A DNA stretch of 64,000 nucleotides from a bacterium (lineage in GTDB: Bacteria > JAJVIF01). Every line of letters begins with the position of its first letter. Position 1 is the first letter of the stretch. Positions 24,843-34,404 of the stretch are shown here, piece by piece. The DNA is taken from contig JAJVIF010000001.1 in NCBI GenBank assembly GCA_022072165.1, forward strand, positions 585,353 through 649,352, in the 5' to 3' direction. The notes beneath the pieces are model-generated. The model made no database searches. It was not told where the DNA came from and saw only the letters and a list, made by a program, of their open reading frames with translations. The position numbers were made by a program, and so were the translations under genes.

Positions 24843-27800
24843 CTATTCCAGGTCAGGAATCGTGACGGCATACGCTGCATCCGCATCGGCAGAAGCAACC
24901 CGGCTCCCCTGCCCCAGCACGGTCAGCGCAGCTTCCAGTACTTCCAGGATTTGCCCCGGATCGCTGCTGGATGGCAGCGACCAGCCCCAGGGCTCAGATG
25001 TCAAAGGACGGCCCCGAACCTGCAGATTCATCCGGACTGTAAAGGGTCGGATCAGGCGATGGTCATCCCAGCGGAACTCCAGGCGACGTCGGCCAGAGTC
25101 GAAGCGAATGGCTGCCAGGTCCAGACTGCGGTAAAGGGGTTTCAGGAGGGCCAGACGCAGCAGATGCTCGACTTCGACCGGTGGCTCGCCGAAGCGGTCG
25201 GTGAGCTCCCGTCGCAGCAAGTTGGCGGTGGCGTGATCGATTCCCGGTAGGATGCGCTGGTAGAAGTCGACCCGGTGCTGACTGGCGGGGATGTACTGCT
25301 CCGAAATCCGGCTGGAAAAGGGGAGTTCCATCACAGGACCGGAAGTATCCACCACGCGGGGTGAGTCCGAAATCTCGATCTCGCCCTCCAGCTCCGCGAT
25401 GGTCTCGTTCACCAGACGGCAGTAAACCTCCAGCCCGACCTGCGAGACAAAGCCATGCTGCTCTGCGCCCAGAATGTTGCCAGCTCCGCGCAATTCCAGG
25501 TCCCTGCGGGCGATCTCGTACCCGGCTCCCAGATGCGCAAATGTCGCCAGGGCTTCCAGTCGCTGTCGCCCCAGTGGCGTCAGCCGACCGGCCGGGGGAT
25601 AGAGAAAGTATGCGAATGCCTGCTCGGATGATCGCCCGACACGTCCGCGCAACTGATGCAGCTGGGCTAGCCCAAAGTTCTGGGCATTTTCCACAATCAG
25701 CGTGTTCGCAGAGGGAATGTCGAGACCGTTTTCGATGATGGTGGTACAGAGCAGGACATTGGTGCTGCCCGACAGGAAGTCGAGCATCACCTCCTCCAGC
25801 TGGGTCCCATCCATCTGGCCATGTCCGACCCCGATCCGGGCCGCAGGGACCAGTTTTCGCAGACGCTCTGCCACCTGGAAGATCGATTCCACACGATTGT
25901 AGAGGTAGTAAACCTGGCCGCCACGGTCGAGTTCCCGCTGGATGGACTCGGCTACCACATGGTCTTCGTACTTCTTGATGATGGTCCGGATCGGCAGGCG
26001 ACCTGGTGGTGGCGTATCGATGACGCTGATGTCCCTGAGCCCAATGAGCGACATGTACAGCGTACGGGGAATGGGAGTCGCGCTGAGGGCCAGGACATCG
26101 ACAGTTTCCTTCAGGGTCTTGATCCGCTCTTTGTGCGAGACTCCGAATTTCTGCTCCTCATCGATGATGAGAAGTCCCAGATTGGAAAAGGCGACATCCT
26201 TGCTCAGGAGTCGATGGGTGCCGATAACGAGGTCGACAGTCCCTTCTTTCAGGCCTTCCAGCGCTTTTTTGATCTCTTTCGTGCTCCGAAAGCGGGACAG
26301 CATCTCGATGCGGATCGGCATTTTTTTGAAACGCCGACTGAAAGTCAGATAGTGCTGTTGCGCCAGCACCGTGGTGGGCGTCAGAACCGCCACCTGCTTC
26401 CCATCGAGAAGCGCCTTGAGGGCTGCCCGGACCGCGACTTCGGTTTTCCCGTAGCCGACCTCCCCGCAGATGAGGCGGTCCATCGGCTTGGGGGACTCCA
26501 TGTCCTTCTTGATTTCTGTCAGCGCCCGGATCTGACCATCAGTTTCCTGGAACTCGAAGTCATCTTCCACTTCAGCTTGCCAGGGGGTATCCGGCGGGTA
26601 TTGGTAACCAGGGCGAGTCGCCCGGATCCGGTAGAGCCGCAGCAGGTCTTCGGCGATCTTGCGGAGCGATTTTTTGATACGGGCCTTGGATTGTGCCCAT
26701 TCCTGTGAACCCAGACGGTGTACTGAAGGGGCGTTCCCCTCGCCTCCGGAGTACTTGTAGACCAGTTCCAGGTGATCGATGGGGACACGGATGACATCGC
26801 CATCGGCATACTCGAGCTTGATGAAGTCGCGGACCACCCCTTCCCTGGCGGTCTGCTCGATTCCGCGAAAGACCCCGATGCCGTAGTTCACATGCACGAT
26901 GTAATCGCCGGGATGAATCTGCTCCAGGTCCTTCTGCGTCAGCCGCTTGCGTCGCCGTCGAGTCAATGGATGGAGCTTTTGCGGGAAAAACTCCTCATCG
27001 GTCAGCAATGCCAGCTGGCTGTCAGGATCGAGGAAGCCCCCCAGCGCATCAGTCTGGTGATGCAGGATCTGGGCGGCATCGAAGCCAAACTCGGCATCCA
27101 GACGATGTGCAGCCTGAGAGAGCGCGATGGTCCGGTAGGGCTCAACCTGCTTCATCAACTGCTGCAAGCGGTCGTGCATTGAGCCGGACGGGCGCTCAAC
27201 CACCTGTTGCCGGAGGGTGATCAGGGGCATCCTGGCTGGTGGCGCATCGACAGGGCTGAGAAAGCAGCAGGTCCGGAAGGCTTCGAGCTCCTGCACGATC
27301 TGCTCCGGCGGGAGAAAGGGGAGTTCCCACCCAGGCGTGGTACTCCCTTCGCTGAGGGCCTGCGGCATCAGGTCCGATTCCACCAGGCTGGCGGTCGGGG
27401 GGTGGACCTCCTGGCGCAGCGCTTCGATGGCATCTGCCAGATCGGCGACCTCGCTGATGACCAGAGTCGTGGGGGGCAGATAATCTGCCAGCGAGGCGCG
27501 GTCCAGTTGGGCAAAGTAGGTGCTGGTGAGCTGATCGACCGCCGCGCTGGAGGAGTCGGTGGCGTCCGGGTCCAGGTCCTGCAGGTCGCCGGGGTGCAGG
27601 TCGCTGGCATCAAAGAGCTCTTCGGAAGACCGGACCCGGGCTTCAAACAGCGGACTGATGATGATGCTGGGGAGTTCTTCCCGGGAGAGTTGCCCGATGG
27701 GGTCAAAGACCCGGAGCGATTCCAGATCATCCCCAAAAAAATCAAGGCGGACCGGTTCTTCAGCCCCCACTGGAAAGATGTCGAGGATGCCCCCCCGGAC

Positions 27801-28367
27801 GCTGCATTCGCCGGGCTCATGAACGATGCTCGTATGGCGATAGCCCATCTTTTCCAGCTGGTCCCGCAACAGACGTGGCGCGATGGTCATGCCCGGCTGC
27901 AGGTGGAGGGAGTACTGGCGGAAGCGCTGGGCGGAGACCAGGGGAAGACGCAGGGCTGCTGGTGTCGTCACTACGATGGCCGCGGGAGTGTAGAGCAGCT
28001 TTTCGAGGGTCTGATACCGGCTGATGAGGCCTTCGAGTTCCTGGGTCGAGAAAAAATCAGGGACAAAAGGCTCCTGTTCATCGAAGAGAAAAATCCCCTG
28101 CTCGACCGGGACTCCTGCGGCCTGCCCCCCGAGCAGTGCATGGAGATTCTTGACCCAGAGGTTCGCGCCTTTGCGGTCATCAGCGATGATTAACAGGGGC
28201 CGGGGCGTGTGGGAGACCCAGGCGGCCACCAGCGCCATCGGCCAGGCCCCCTGCCAGCCTGCAACACAGACCGCCCGGTCACGCTCCAGGTGTCCGAGAA
28301 TTTCACCGACTGCATCAGCCCGGACCAGCAGATCGAACCACTGGGAGAGCGCTTTAGGGAGGGGCAC
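24843..28367 (-). CDS. mfd: Transcription-repair coupling factor
   Basis: Displaces stalled RNA polymerase and recruits UvrA in transcription-coupled repair. The product (1174 residues from GTG 28367) has the UvrB-like N-terminal domains, with EPGECSVRGGILDIFPVG; the RNA polymerase interaction domain beginning GDYIVHVNYGIGVFRG; the RecG-like translocase with GEVGYGKTEVA (Walker A), IIDEEQKFGV (Walker B) and QLRGRVGRSSEQAFAYFLY; and the C-terminal TRCF domain. GTG 28367 is preferred since GGAGG lies four bases upstream; GTG 28400 is an alternative giving 11 more residues. It lies downstream of pth after a short gap with a hairpin. Confidence 0.95.
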   Translation of the reverse strand: MPLPKALSQWFDLLVRADAVGEILGHLERDRAVCVAGWQGAWPMALVAAWVSHTPRPLLIIADDRKGANLWVKNLHALLGGQAAGVPVEQGIFLFDEQEPFVPDFFSTQELEGLISRYQTLEKLLYTPAAIVVTTPAALRLPLVSAQRFRQYSLHLQPGMTIAPRLLRDQLEKMGYRHTSIVHEPGECSVRGGILDIFPVGAEEPVRLDFFGDDLESLRVFDPIGQLSREELPSIIISPLFEARVRSSEELFDASDLHPGDLQDLDPDATDSSSAAVDQLTSTYFAQLDRASLADYLPPTTLVISEVADLADAIEALRQEVHPPTASLVESDLMPQALSEGSTTPGWELPFLPPEQIVQELEAFRTCCFLSPVDAPPARMPLITLRQQVVERPSGSMHDRLQQLMKQVEPYRTIALSQAAHRLDAEFGFDAAQILHHQTDALGGFLDPDSQLALLTDEEFFPQKLHPLTRRRRKRLTQKDLEQIHPGDYIVHVNYGIGVFRGIEQTAREGVVRDFIKLEYADGDVIRVPIDHLELVYKYSGGEGNAPSVHRLGSQEWAQSKARIKKSLRKIAEDLLRLYRIRATRPGYQYPPDTPWQAEVEDDFEFQETDGQIRALTEIKKDMESPKPMDRLICGEVGYGKTEVAVRAALKALLDGKQVAVLTPTTVLAQQHYLTFSRRFKKMPIRIEMLSRFRSTKEIKKALEGLKEGTVDLVIGTHRLLSKDVAFSNLGLLIIDEEQKFGVSHKERIKTLKETVDVLALSATPIPRTLYMSLIGLRDISVIDTPPPGRLPIRTIIKKYEDHVVAESIQRELDRGGQVYYLYNRVESIFQVAERLRKLVPAARIGVGHGQMDGTQLEEVMLDFLSGSTNVLLCTTIIENGLDIPSANTLIVENAQNFGLAQLHQLRGRVGRSSEQAFAYFLYPPAGRLTPLGRQRLEALATFAHLGAGYEIARRDLELRGAGNILGAEQHGFVSQVGLEVYCRLVNETIAELEGEIEISDSPRVVDTSGPVMELPFSSRISEQYIPASQHRVDFYQRILPGIDHATANLLRRELTDRFGEPPVEVEHLLRLALLKPLYRSLDLAAIRFDSGRRRLEFRWDDHRLIRPFTVRMNLQVRGRPLTSEPWGWSLPSSSDPGQILEVLEAALTVLGQGSRVASADADAAYAVTIPDLE

Positions 28368-28405
28368 GGAGCCTCCAGAGTCGAGGATGGCACACAACAC
28401 AAGCG

Positions 28406-28424
28406 GGTCGCTCGGGGAGCGACC
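28406..28424. other. Perfect hairpin in the pth-mfd gap
   Basis: GGTCGCTC and GAGCGACC form an 8-base-pair stem with a 3-base loop, between the pth stop and the mfd start. There is no T-tract on the minus strand, so it is not a clear terminator. A TAGGCT box about 25 bases upstream on the minus strand could be an mfd -10, in which case the hairpin is in the mfd 5' leader. Confidence 0.4.
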
Positions 28425-28489
28425 GGAAGTGCTGTCTGTTCGGCTGACAAGCCTACCCGAAATTCTCAGGCGGCAACAGGGAGCGCTCG

Positions 28490-29197
28490 CTACCCGGACC
28501 CTGGGTCCGGGGTATCGCCAGCGCCAGCGGATGGATCGGTGGTGAGATCTGGTTTTTGCGTCGGAGGCTTCTCCCGACCCCGTTGCTTGCGCTGGAGTTC
28601 CTGGGTCGCCACATGCAGGCCCCGCTCCAGATAGAGCTCGATCCAGCCGGCAGCGTCATCCAGGACCCCATCGAGTTTCTCCCGTTCCTCACCGAGGAAG
28701 GGGCTAAGGACATAGTCTGCGCCGACTTCTTCTCCGCGGTGCCCAATACCGATCTTGAAGCGATGAAAGTTGCCGTTGCCGGACTCCGCAATCAGACTCC
28801 GGAGCCCATTATGCCCGCCGGCTCCGCCAGAGGCCGCGAACTTGAATCGTCCATAAGGGCAGTCCATTTCATCGTGGAGGATCAACGTTCGTCCTGGTCG
28901 ATAGTGCCGCTGGATCCAGGTGTACGCGGCACCCGAGCGATTCATAAAAGTCGTGGGCTTCACCAGCAGGAACATGTCTGCGCCTCGCTGGACCGCAGCG
29001 AGGTGAACCGGTCCCTTTTCTTCCCAACGGACACGGAAGGGCTGGCGCTCGATCCAGCGATCGAGCGCCAGCCAGCCGATGTTGTGCCGGGTCCAGGCGT
29101 ACTCACGGCCCGGATTCCCGAGGGCAAAGAGGCAGACCGCGATGTCCGGCAGGGGGCCGGATGCCTTTTTCCCCAGCAGATGCCCAAAGCGGCTCAT
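28490..29197 (-). CDS. pth: Peptidyl-tRNA hydrolase
   Basis: Releases tRNA from prematurely ended peptidyl-tRNA. The 235-residue product has FALGNPGREYAWTRHNIG with the catalytic histidine H38, KPTTFMNRSG, LHDEMDCPYG and the glycine-rich SGGAGGHNGLRSL, all canonical. It carries a non-conserved tail of about 40 residues rich in K, P, D and G after the last helix. ATG 29197 is preferred to GTG 29206 because GGAGGTG is at ideal distance. It follows rplY by 25 bases, the usual rplY-pth pairing. Confidence 0.94.
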   Translation of the reverse strand: MSRFGHLLGKKASGPLPDIAVCLFALGNPGREYAWTRHNIGWLALDRWIERQPFRVRWEEKGPVHLAAVQRGADMFLLVKPTTFMNRSGAAYTWIQRHYRPGRTLILHDEMDCPYGRFKFAASGGAGGHNGLRSLIAESGNGNFHRFKIGIGHRGEEVGADYVLSPFLGEEREKLDGVLDDAAGWIELYLERGLHVATQELQRKQRGREKPPTQKPDLTTDPSAGAGDTPDPGSG

Positions 29198-29222
29198 GCG
29201 GGGCACCTCCAGGGGCGCGCCT

Positions 29223-29798
29223 CTAGTCTTCGGAAGCGCCCTTGGGGCAGGAGACGACCGGGGAATCGGCGGGGATGGCCAGCACGACCCGACTCGGGAG
29301 CTTGAGGCGCGAGGCGGTGTGAGTCTCGTTCATCTTCAGGTCCGCGATGTTGTGGACCAGATAAGGGGGCCGGATCGAGGGATAGCACTTGACCCGGATG
29401 CTTTGGGCCACCTGCTCCACGACGCCGCCATCCTTGATGCCGCGGGCGACACCCTGCAGGCGGAGGGGCACATCGAACTCTTCTTCCGTAGCTCGCTCGA
29501 GGCGGAGGAAGTCGATGTGCAGAATCCGGTTCTGCAGCGGAGTCCGCATGATGTCCTGAACGCGGACCAGTTCATTTGTCACGGGCTCACCGGCGGCACC
29601 CTGGATGTCGATCTCGAGGACTTCGCCTTTGTGCATTTCCCGCAGGTATTTCGTCCAGGTTTCCTCATGCAGCGCCAGCGACACGGAGCCGCCCCGGCCA
29701 TGCAGGTTGGCGATGAGGTACCCATCGCGGCGCAGAGCGTTGTTCTGTCGCTTCGTGATCTCCGGCCGGATCACGGCGGGAAGGGTGTAGTCGGTCAT
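29223..29798 (-). CDS. rplY: 50S ribosomal protein L25 (CTC form)
   Basis: Binds 5S rRNA in the large subunit. The 191-residue product is the long CTC form: an N-terminal 5S-binding domain (RRDGYLIANLHGRG, RILHIDFLRL) and a C-terminal TL5-like beta domain. It starts in the ATGA overlap with the glmU stop, and a GAAAGGA ribosome site lies inside the last glmU codons. The order glmU-rplY-pth is co-directional. Confidence 0.92.
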   Translation of the reverse strand: MTDYTLPAVIRPEITKRQNNALRRDGYLIANLHGRGGSVSLALHEETWTKYLREMHKGEVLEIDIQGAAGEPVTNELVRVQDIMRTPLQNRILHIDFLRLERATEEEFDVPLRLQGVARGIKDGGVVEQVAQSIRVKCYPSIRPPYLVHNIADLKMNETHTASRLKLPSRVVLAIPADSPVVSCPKGASED

Positions 29799-31204
29799 GA
29801 GTGAGATCCTTTCTTGGGTCCCCGCTGCCGGTGCCGGATGGCGTCCAGGACTTTCGGGGGTTTGTTTTCCTGACGAGCCCGTCCGAAGGCGATATGCCCA
29901 GGCGGGACATCCTGCGTAATGACACTGCCGGCAGCAGTCTGACTTCCATCGCCGATGACCACAGGAGCCACCAGAATTGAATCGCTGCCGATGAAGACAT
30001 CCTGCCCGATGGTGGTCGGATGCTTGGCGATCCCGTCGTAGTTACAGGTGATGGTCCCGGCTCCGATGTTGGAGCGCTCCCCCACCGTGGCATCGCCGAG
30101 GTAGCTCAGGTGTGGCGCTTTCGCGCCGTCTCCAAGCTGTGACTTTTTAATCTCGACAAAATTGCCGATCCGGACCTTTGCGCCGATGCTGGCTCCTCCA
30201 CGGAGATGGGCGAAAGGCCCGATGGTCGTTCCTGGACCAATCGTGGCATCCTCAATGACACTCTGCCGGATCCGGCATCCTGCCCCTACACGGGCATCAG
30301 TGAGGTCAGCGCCAGGGCCAATGACCGCACCGGCACCGATGTGTGTCGATCCGCGCAGGTAGCTGCCGCCCCAGATGGTGGCATCGGGATCGATGGTTAC
30401 TGAGGGCTCGATGTAGACCAGATCGGGCTGCGGGAAGCTGACTCCAGCCGCAAAGTGATGATCCAGAATCCGGTACTGGAGCTCAGCAGCAGCGATGGCC
30501 AGTTCCGCCCGATTGTTCGGCATGATGCCGAAGGAGTCCTGGTCGTGACAGGCCAGGACCCGGTGCCCGGCCTCCATGAGGAGCCTTGGGACATCGGTCA
30601 GGTACTCCTCTCCCTGGGCATTGCCGGTAGAGAGCTTTTTCAGCATTTTTTCAAGCAGCACCCGATCGAAGGCATAGCACCCGGTGTTTACGGTCATCAC
30701 AAGGCGTTGTTCCGGCGTGCAGTCTTTGTCTTCCACGATGCCCAGAACGTGGTCCCGCGCATCCAGCAGGACCCTTCCGAGGCCCGAGGGGTCCTCGGGG
30801 ATCGTCACCACGACTGTACAGGCAGCTTTGGTCCGCTTGTGCTGCTTCAACAGGGCATCGAGCGTGGCGACCTGTAGCAGGGGGGAGTCGCCATTGATGA
30901 CGGCAACTGTCGAGCAGTCCTTGGGGAGGGCTTTGAGGCCAATTTTGACAGCATGTCCGGTACCGCGCTGCTCTGCCTGGAGGGCCGTCTGTTCGGCAGG
31001 AAAGGCGGCTTTGACCGCCTCGGCCTGATGCCCGACTACCAGCACCCGGGTCCCGATGCCGGCGGCGATGGTGACCTGCAGGGCATAGGCTCCCATTGGC
31101 TGCCCAAGGATCGGGTGCAACACTTTCGGCAACTCGCTGCGAAAGCGAGTCCCTTTGCCAGCCATGAGCAGGAGAGCGCCGACCCCCGGACGGGTGCGAG
31201 GCAT
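29795..31204 (-). CDS. glmU: Bifunctional UDP-GlcNAc pyrophosphorylase/GlcN-1-P acetyltransferase
   Basis: Makes UDP-N-acetylglucosamine for peptidoglycan and LPS. The 469-residue product has the nucleotidyltransferase loop MAGKGTRFRSELPKVLHP, EQRGTGHAV, NGDSPLL and VNTGCYAF in the first half, and a left-handed beta-helix with hexapeptide repeats in the second, including GNFVEIKKSQLGDGAKAPHL and NIGAGTITCNYDG. The first loop reads LLMAGKGTR where LAAGKGTR is usual. A GGAGTCC ribosome site precedes the ATG. Confidence 0.95.
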   Translation of the reverse strand: MPRTRPGVGALLLMAGKGTRFRSELPKVLHPILGQPMGAYALQVTIAAGIGTRVLVVGHQAEAVKAAFPAEQTALQAEQRGTGHAVKIGLKALPKDCSTVAVINGDSPLLQVATLDALLKQHKRTKAACTVVVTIPEDPSGLGRVLLDARDHVLGIVEDKDCTPEQRLVMTVNTGCYAFDRVLLEKMLKKLSTGNAQGEEYLTDVPRLLMEAGHRVLACHDQDSFGIMPNNRAELAIAAAELQYRILDHHFAAGVSFPQPDLVYIEPSVTIDPDATIWGGSYLRGSTHIGAGAVIGPGADLTDARVGAGCRIRQSVIEDATIGPGTTIGPFAHLRGGASIGAKVRIGNFVEIKKSQLGDGAKAPHLSYLGDATVGERSNIGAGTITCNYDGIAKHPTTIGQDVFIGSDSILVAPVVIGDGSQTAAGSVITQDVPPGHIAFGRARQENKPPKVLDAIRHRQRGPKKGSHS

Positions 31205-31361
31205 GAGAGGACTCCGGTTGCGAACGTCTCACGCGCTTTCCGCCTCAGCATGAGTCAGAGCGGAACACACGGGCCAGAAAGCCGGGCCAAGTGCGAAGCG
31301 TACCACACTTCAGCAGGCGATCTGACCACTCCAGGATTCGTCAGCAAGGATCGGACCGGTG

Positions 31362-32741
31362 TCACTTCCCGACACAGAATTGGCTGAATATCGACTGCAG
31401 GACCGCTTCGTCATACACCTCGCCAGTCATCATCAACAGTTGCGAGAGGGCTTCCCGCAGGTGGAAGGCGACTAAATCTTCCGGGGCAGCCTGCAATGCG
31501 AGGACATGGGCGTCCTCCAGTTCGGTCGCGACTACCGAGAGGTGGCTGTAGTGACGTCGGGTGAGGAAGACTGACTGGTCTGACGAAGCTCCCCGTTCAG
31601 CGGCCTGCTGGCTGAGTTTTTGGAGCAACTGCCCGATGCCATCTCGTGTGGACGCTGAAAGCGTCATGGAGTCAACGCCCAGGGAGACCGCCTGCTCCCA
31701 GTCCGGATGCTGGGGCAGGTCGGACTTGTTGCATAGAACGATTTGCCGCGGAGAACCAGCCAGCAGCTCGAGATCGACAGCCGTGGGGGGCACCGACCGA
31801 TCAACAACATGCAGCAGGAGGTGTGCCTCGTCCATCAGGTGCTGAGCCCGGGCGACTCCCAGCGCTTCGACCGCCCCGACGGTATCCCGCTGACCGGCGG
31901 TGTCAAACAGCCGGATCCGCTGTCCCCCCACAGTGAGCTGTGCCTCGATGACATCCCGGGTGGTGCCGGCGGACTCATGGACGATCGCCCGGTCGTGCCC
32001 CAGAAGCGCGTTGAAGACCGAGCTTTTTCCGGCATTAGGCGCGCCGATGAGCACCACCTTCAGGCCTTCTGCCCAGACCTGCTGACGGCTGTAATCCTGC
32101 AGCAGGGCATCGCACCCCGTCATTACTTCCTGAATCGCCTGCGCCAGAGAATCGTGGTCGTAACCGGCAGGCACATCCTCGGGGTAGTCGAACGTTACTT
32201 CCAGCGCGCTCATAACGGTCAACAGCGCTTCTCGCATGGCATTGATTCGGGCTTTTAGACTCCCTTCCAGGGTCCTAAGGGCGGCAGTCTGGGCGGAGCG
32301 GGAGACCGCCTGGGTGAGTGCCAGGAGGCCCTCAGCTGCGGTGAGGTCGAGTCGGCCATTGCGAAATGCCCGGAAGGAAAACTCCCCAGGCTCCGCCAGT
32401 CGCGCTCCACCGAGCTGACAAGCCTGTAGCAGGCTCTCCACCACAGCCGATGCTCCATGGCACTGGATTTCGACGGTCGCTTCTCCAGTAAAACTCCGCC
32501 CCTCTGGAAACCAGACCAGCAGGACTTCATCAAGGGGTGCCCCCGAAGCGGGGTCGTGAAGGACAAAGCGTCGGAGCCTGTGAGCAGGGAGCCGTGCCCA
32601 ACGACTCACCTGGATTGGCAGTAACAGTTTTGTCACGATGTCCCGCCCGCCGGGTCCGGAGAGCCGGAGAATCGCGACGCCCCCGGCGCCGGGGGGCGTG
32701 ACGGGGGCGACAATGCAGTCCTGGGCAGCCAGATCGATCAT
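31362..32741 (-). CDS. mnmE: tRNA modification GTPase MnmE
   Basis: With MnmG it installs the aminomethyl-type group on U34 of several tRNAs. The 459-residue product has the folate-binding N-terminal domain (PPGAGGVAILRLSGPG), a helical domain interrupted by the G domain with GAPNAGKSS, DTAGQRDT and NKSDLP, and the C-terminal IFSQFCVGK carrying the catalytic cysteine. The switch II motif reads DTAGQR where DTAGIR is usual. It begins 16 bases downstream of the enoyl-CoA hydratase stop. Its partner mnmG is at 60128. Confidence 0.95.
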   Translation of the reverse strand: MIDLAAQDCIVAPVTPPGAGGVAILRLSGPGGRDIVTKLLLPIQVSRWARLPAHRLRRFVLHDPASGAPLDEVLLVWFPEGRSFTGEATVEIQCHGASAVVESLLQACQLGGARLAEPGEFSFRAFRNGRLDLTAAEGLLALTQAVSRSAQTAALRTLEGSLKARINAMREALLTVMSALEVTFDYPEDVPAGYDHDSLAQAIQEVMTGCDALLQDYSRQQVWAEGLKVVLIGAPNAGKSSVFNALLGHDRAIVHESAGTTRDVIEAQLTVGGQRIRLFDTAGQRDTVGAVEALGVARAQHLMDEAHLLLHVVDRSVPPTAVDLELLAGSPRQIVLCNKSDLPQHPDWEQAVSLGVDSMTLSASTRDGIGQLLQKLSQQAAERGASSDQSVFLTRRHYSHLSVVATELEDAHVLALQAAPEDLVAFHLREALSQLLMMTGEVYDEAVLQSIFSQFCVGK

Positions 32742-32757
32742 CCTGGCGTTGAGTCCC

Positions 32758-33570
32758 CTATTCGCCGGTGAATGCCGCGTTCCGCTTTTCGATGAAGGCG
32801 GTCATGCCCTCTTTCATGTCATGGGTAGTCGCGAGGAGGCCGAAGAGCTGGGTCTCGTAGTTCAAGCCATCGGCGAGGGTCATGTCGAGCCCCCGGTTGA
32901 CCGCCTGAATCGCCATGGCGACCGCCACGGGACTGACCGCCTTCGCCTTGGGCGGATGGATCAGTTCCTTCGCACAATCGACAGCGCTCTGGCCCTCCGG
33001 GGCGATCTGATTGACCAGCCCGATCCGCAGGGCTTCGGCGGCATCAATCATCTTGCCGGTGCAGATCAACTCGAGTGCTCGCCCTTTGCCCACGATCCGG
33101 GCCAGGCGCTGGGTGCCGCCATATCCGGGAATGATACCGAGGGTGGTTTCCGGCAGTCCGAGCTTCGCAGCGGGCGAAGCTACCCGGCAATGACAGGCAA
33201 GGGCGAGTTCCAGGCCGCCGCCGAGGCAGAAGCCATTAATCGCAGCGACGGTCAGCTTCGGCATTTCCTCCAACATTCGGACAATTTTCTGGCCGTGCTG
33301 GGCATGTTTGGAGCCCCCGATCGGCGAGAGGACCGCGAGTTCGTTGATGTCCGCCCCTGCAATGAAGGCTTTCTCGCCGCTGCCGGTGATGATCAGCCCG
33401 TGCACCGCAGAATCCGCCGCGATGCCACTGAACGCGCACTCGAGTTCCGCCATGGTTTCGTTGTTGAGCGCATTCAGCTTGTCGGGACGATTCACCGTCA
33501 GAATCGCCAGATCCCCGTCCTGGACGAGCGAGATGTTCTGATAGGACTTTTCGGTGGCAGTGGTGGTCAT
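32758..33570 (-). CDS. Enoyl-CoA hydratase/isomerase family protein
   Basis: The 270-residue crotonase-fold product has the oxyanion-hole segments KAFIAGADINEL and NGFCLGGGLELALACH and the active-site segment LPETTLGIIPGYGGTQRL. Both catalytic glutamate positions of hydratases appear present (in GGGLELAL and LPET), so hydration of 2-enoyl-CoA is the likely reaction, in fatty acid oxidation or a related pathway. A strong AGGAGG ribosome site precedes the ATG. It is the first gene of a unit with mnmE and is divergent from the rimP operon. Confidence 0.85.
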   Translation of the reverse strand: MTTTATEKSYQNISLVQDGDLAILTVNRPDKLNALNNETMAELECAFSGIAADSAVHGLIITGSGEKAFIAGADINELAVLSPIGGSKHAQHGQKIVRMLEEMPKLTVAAINGFCLGGGLELALACHCRVASPAAKLGLPETTLGIIPGYGGTQRLARIVGKGRALELICTGKMIDAAEALRIGLVNQIAPEGQSAVDCAKELIHPPKAKAVSPVAVAMAIQAVNRGLDMTLADGLNYETQLFGLLATTHDMKEGMTAFIEKRNAAFTGE

Positions 33571-33646
33571 GGAGAGCCTCCTGCGAGCGCGTGATGTCGT
33601 GCGGCGGTGAGCGTATCACCCCTCCGGGAGATACTGCGCGGACCTC

Positions 33647-33675
33647 TTGAGGGGAGGCCGGGGGCGTGATATGCT
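33647..33675 (+). promoter_or_regulatory. Promoter of the rimP-nusA-infB operon
   Basis: TTGAGG (33647-33652), exactly 17 bases, then TATGCT (33670-33675). RNA would start near 33682, about 135 bases before the rimP ATG. An intrinsic terminator follows almost immediately. Confidence 0.7.
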
Positions 33676-33687
33676 CCGGGAGGTAGT

Positions 33688-33714
33688 CAGTGGGTCGCGG
33701 CCCGCTGTTTTTTT
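33688..33714 (+). terminator. Intrinsic terminator in the rimP-nusA leader (likely attenuator)
   Basis: CAGTGGG and CCCGCTG form a 7-pair stem (one T-G wobble) with a 6-base loop, followed directly by seven T residues (33708-33714). No plus-strand gene ends upstream; the nearest neighbour is the divergent hydratase, and the stem is oriented for plus-strand termination. It lies between the promoter and rimP, so it probably regulates the operon by premature termination. Confidence 0.65.
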
Positions 33715-33817
33715 GTGCTCGGTGTCGGTAATTCTCGACCCGGTACTGAAGAACAGTTGGGGCGCGCTGGTCTGACATGGGCGCTGGTCAGCCGAAAGCG
33801 TCCGGAAAGGGCCCGTC

Positions 33818-34330
33818 ATGCGGCCGGTCGATCACGAACAGCTCGAGCAGTACATCGACCAGTATCTGTTCGACCTGGGATATGAGTTGGTGGATTTTTC
33901 CATGGAGCCCATGGGACGTCACCTCCTTTTGTCGTGCTACATCGACCTGCCCAGCGGTACGGTGTCCATCAAAGACTGTCAGGTCGTGAACGACAAACTC
34001 CGGCTGGTACTGGAGACTGACCGGCTGGCGGGGATGGATTTTCGGCTGATTGTGTCGTCCCCCGGGCTCGACCGGGTGGTCAAGAAACCGGCCGATTTTC
34101 TCCGCTTTCAGGGACGGCGCATCAAAGTCTGGTTTCCGCCGAGCGAAGGGGCCCGCAAGGGACGTACTGCGGAAGGGACGCTGGAGCACTACAGTGAGGA
34201 TGGCACCATCCTGCTGCAACTGGACTCCGGCGAGAATCTGCAGTTCGCGCAGGCCGAAACCCGGCTGGTGCGGCTGGTGCCGCAGATCGACTTCTCGGCG
34301 GGCAAGGGATCCCGCCAGACAGGTACCTGA
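33818..34330 (+). CDS. rimP: Ribosome maturation factor RimP
   Basis: Needed for 30S subunit assembly. The 170-residue product has the N-terminal alpha/beta domain (GYELVDFSMEPMGRHLLL), the hallmark SSPGLDRVVKKPADF followed by RFQGRRIKVW, and a C-terminal SH3-like domain. GGAAAGGG lies upstream of the ATG. First gene of the rimP-nusA-ylxR-infB block, behind a promoter and probable attenuator. Confidence 0.93.
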   Translation: MRPVDHEQLEQYIDQYLFDLGYELVDFSMEPMGRHLLLSCYIDLPSGTVSIKDCQVVNDKLRLVLETDRLAGMDFRLIVSSPGLDRVVKKPADFLRFQGRRIKVWFPPSEGARKGRTAEGTLEHYSEDGTILLQLDSGENLQFAQAETRLVRLVPQIDFSAGKGSRQTGT

Positions 34331-34404
34331 CCCCAAGGTCTGGTGTGCTGTAGTACTTCTGCAAACTTTGGGCCGCGGGACCCCACCTTCCCGTCACAGG
34401 ACCC

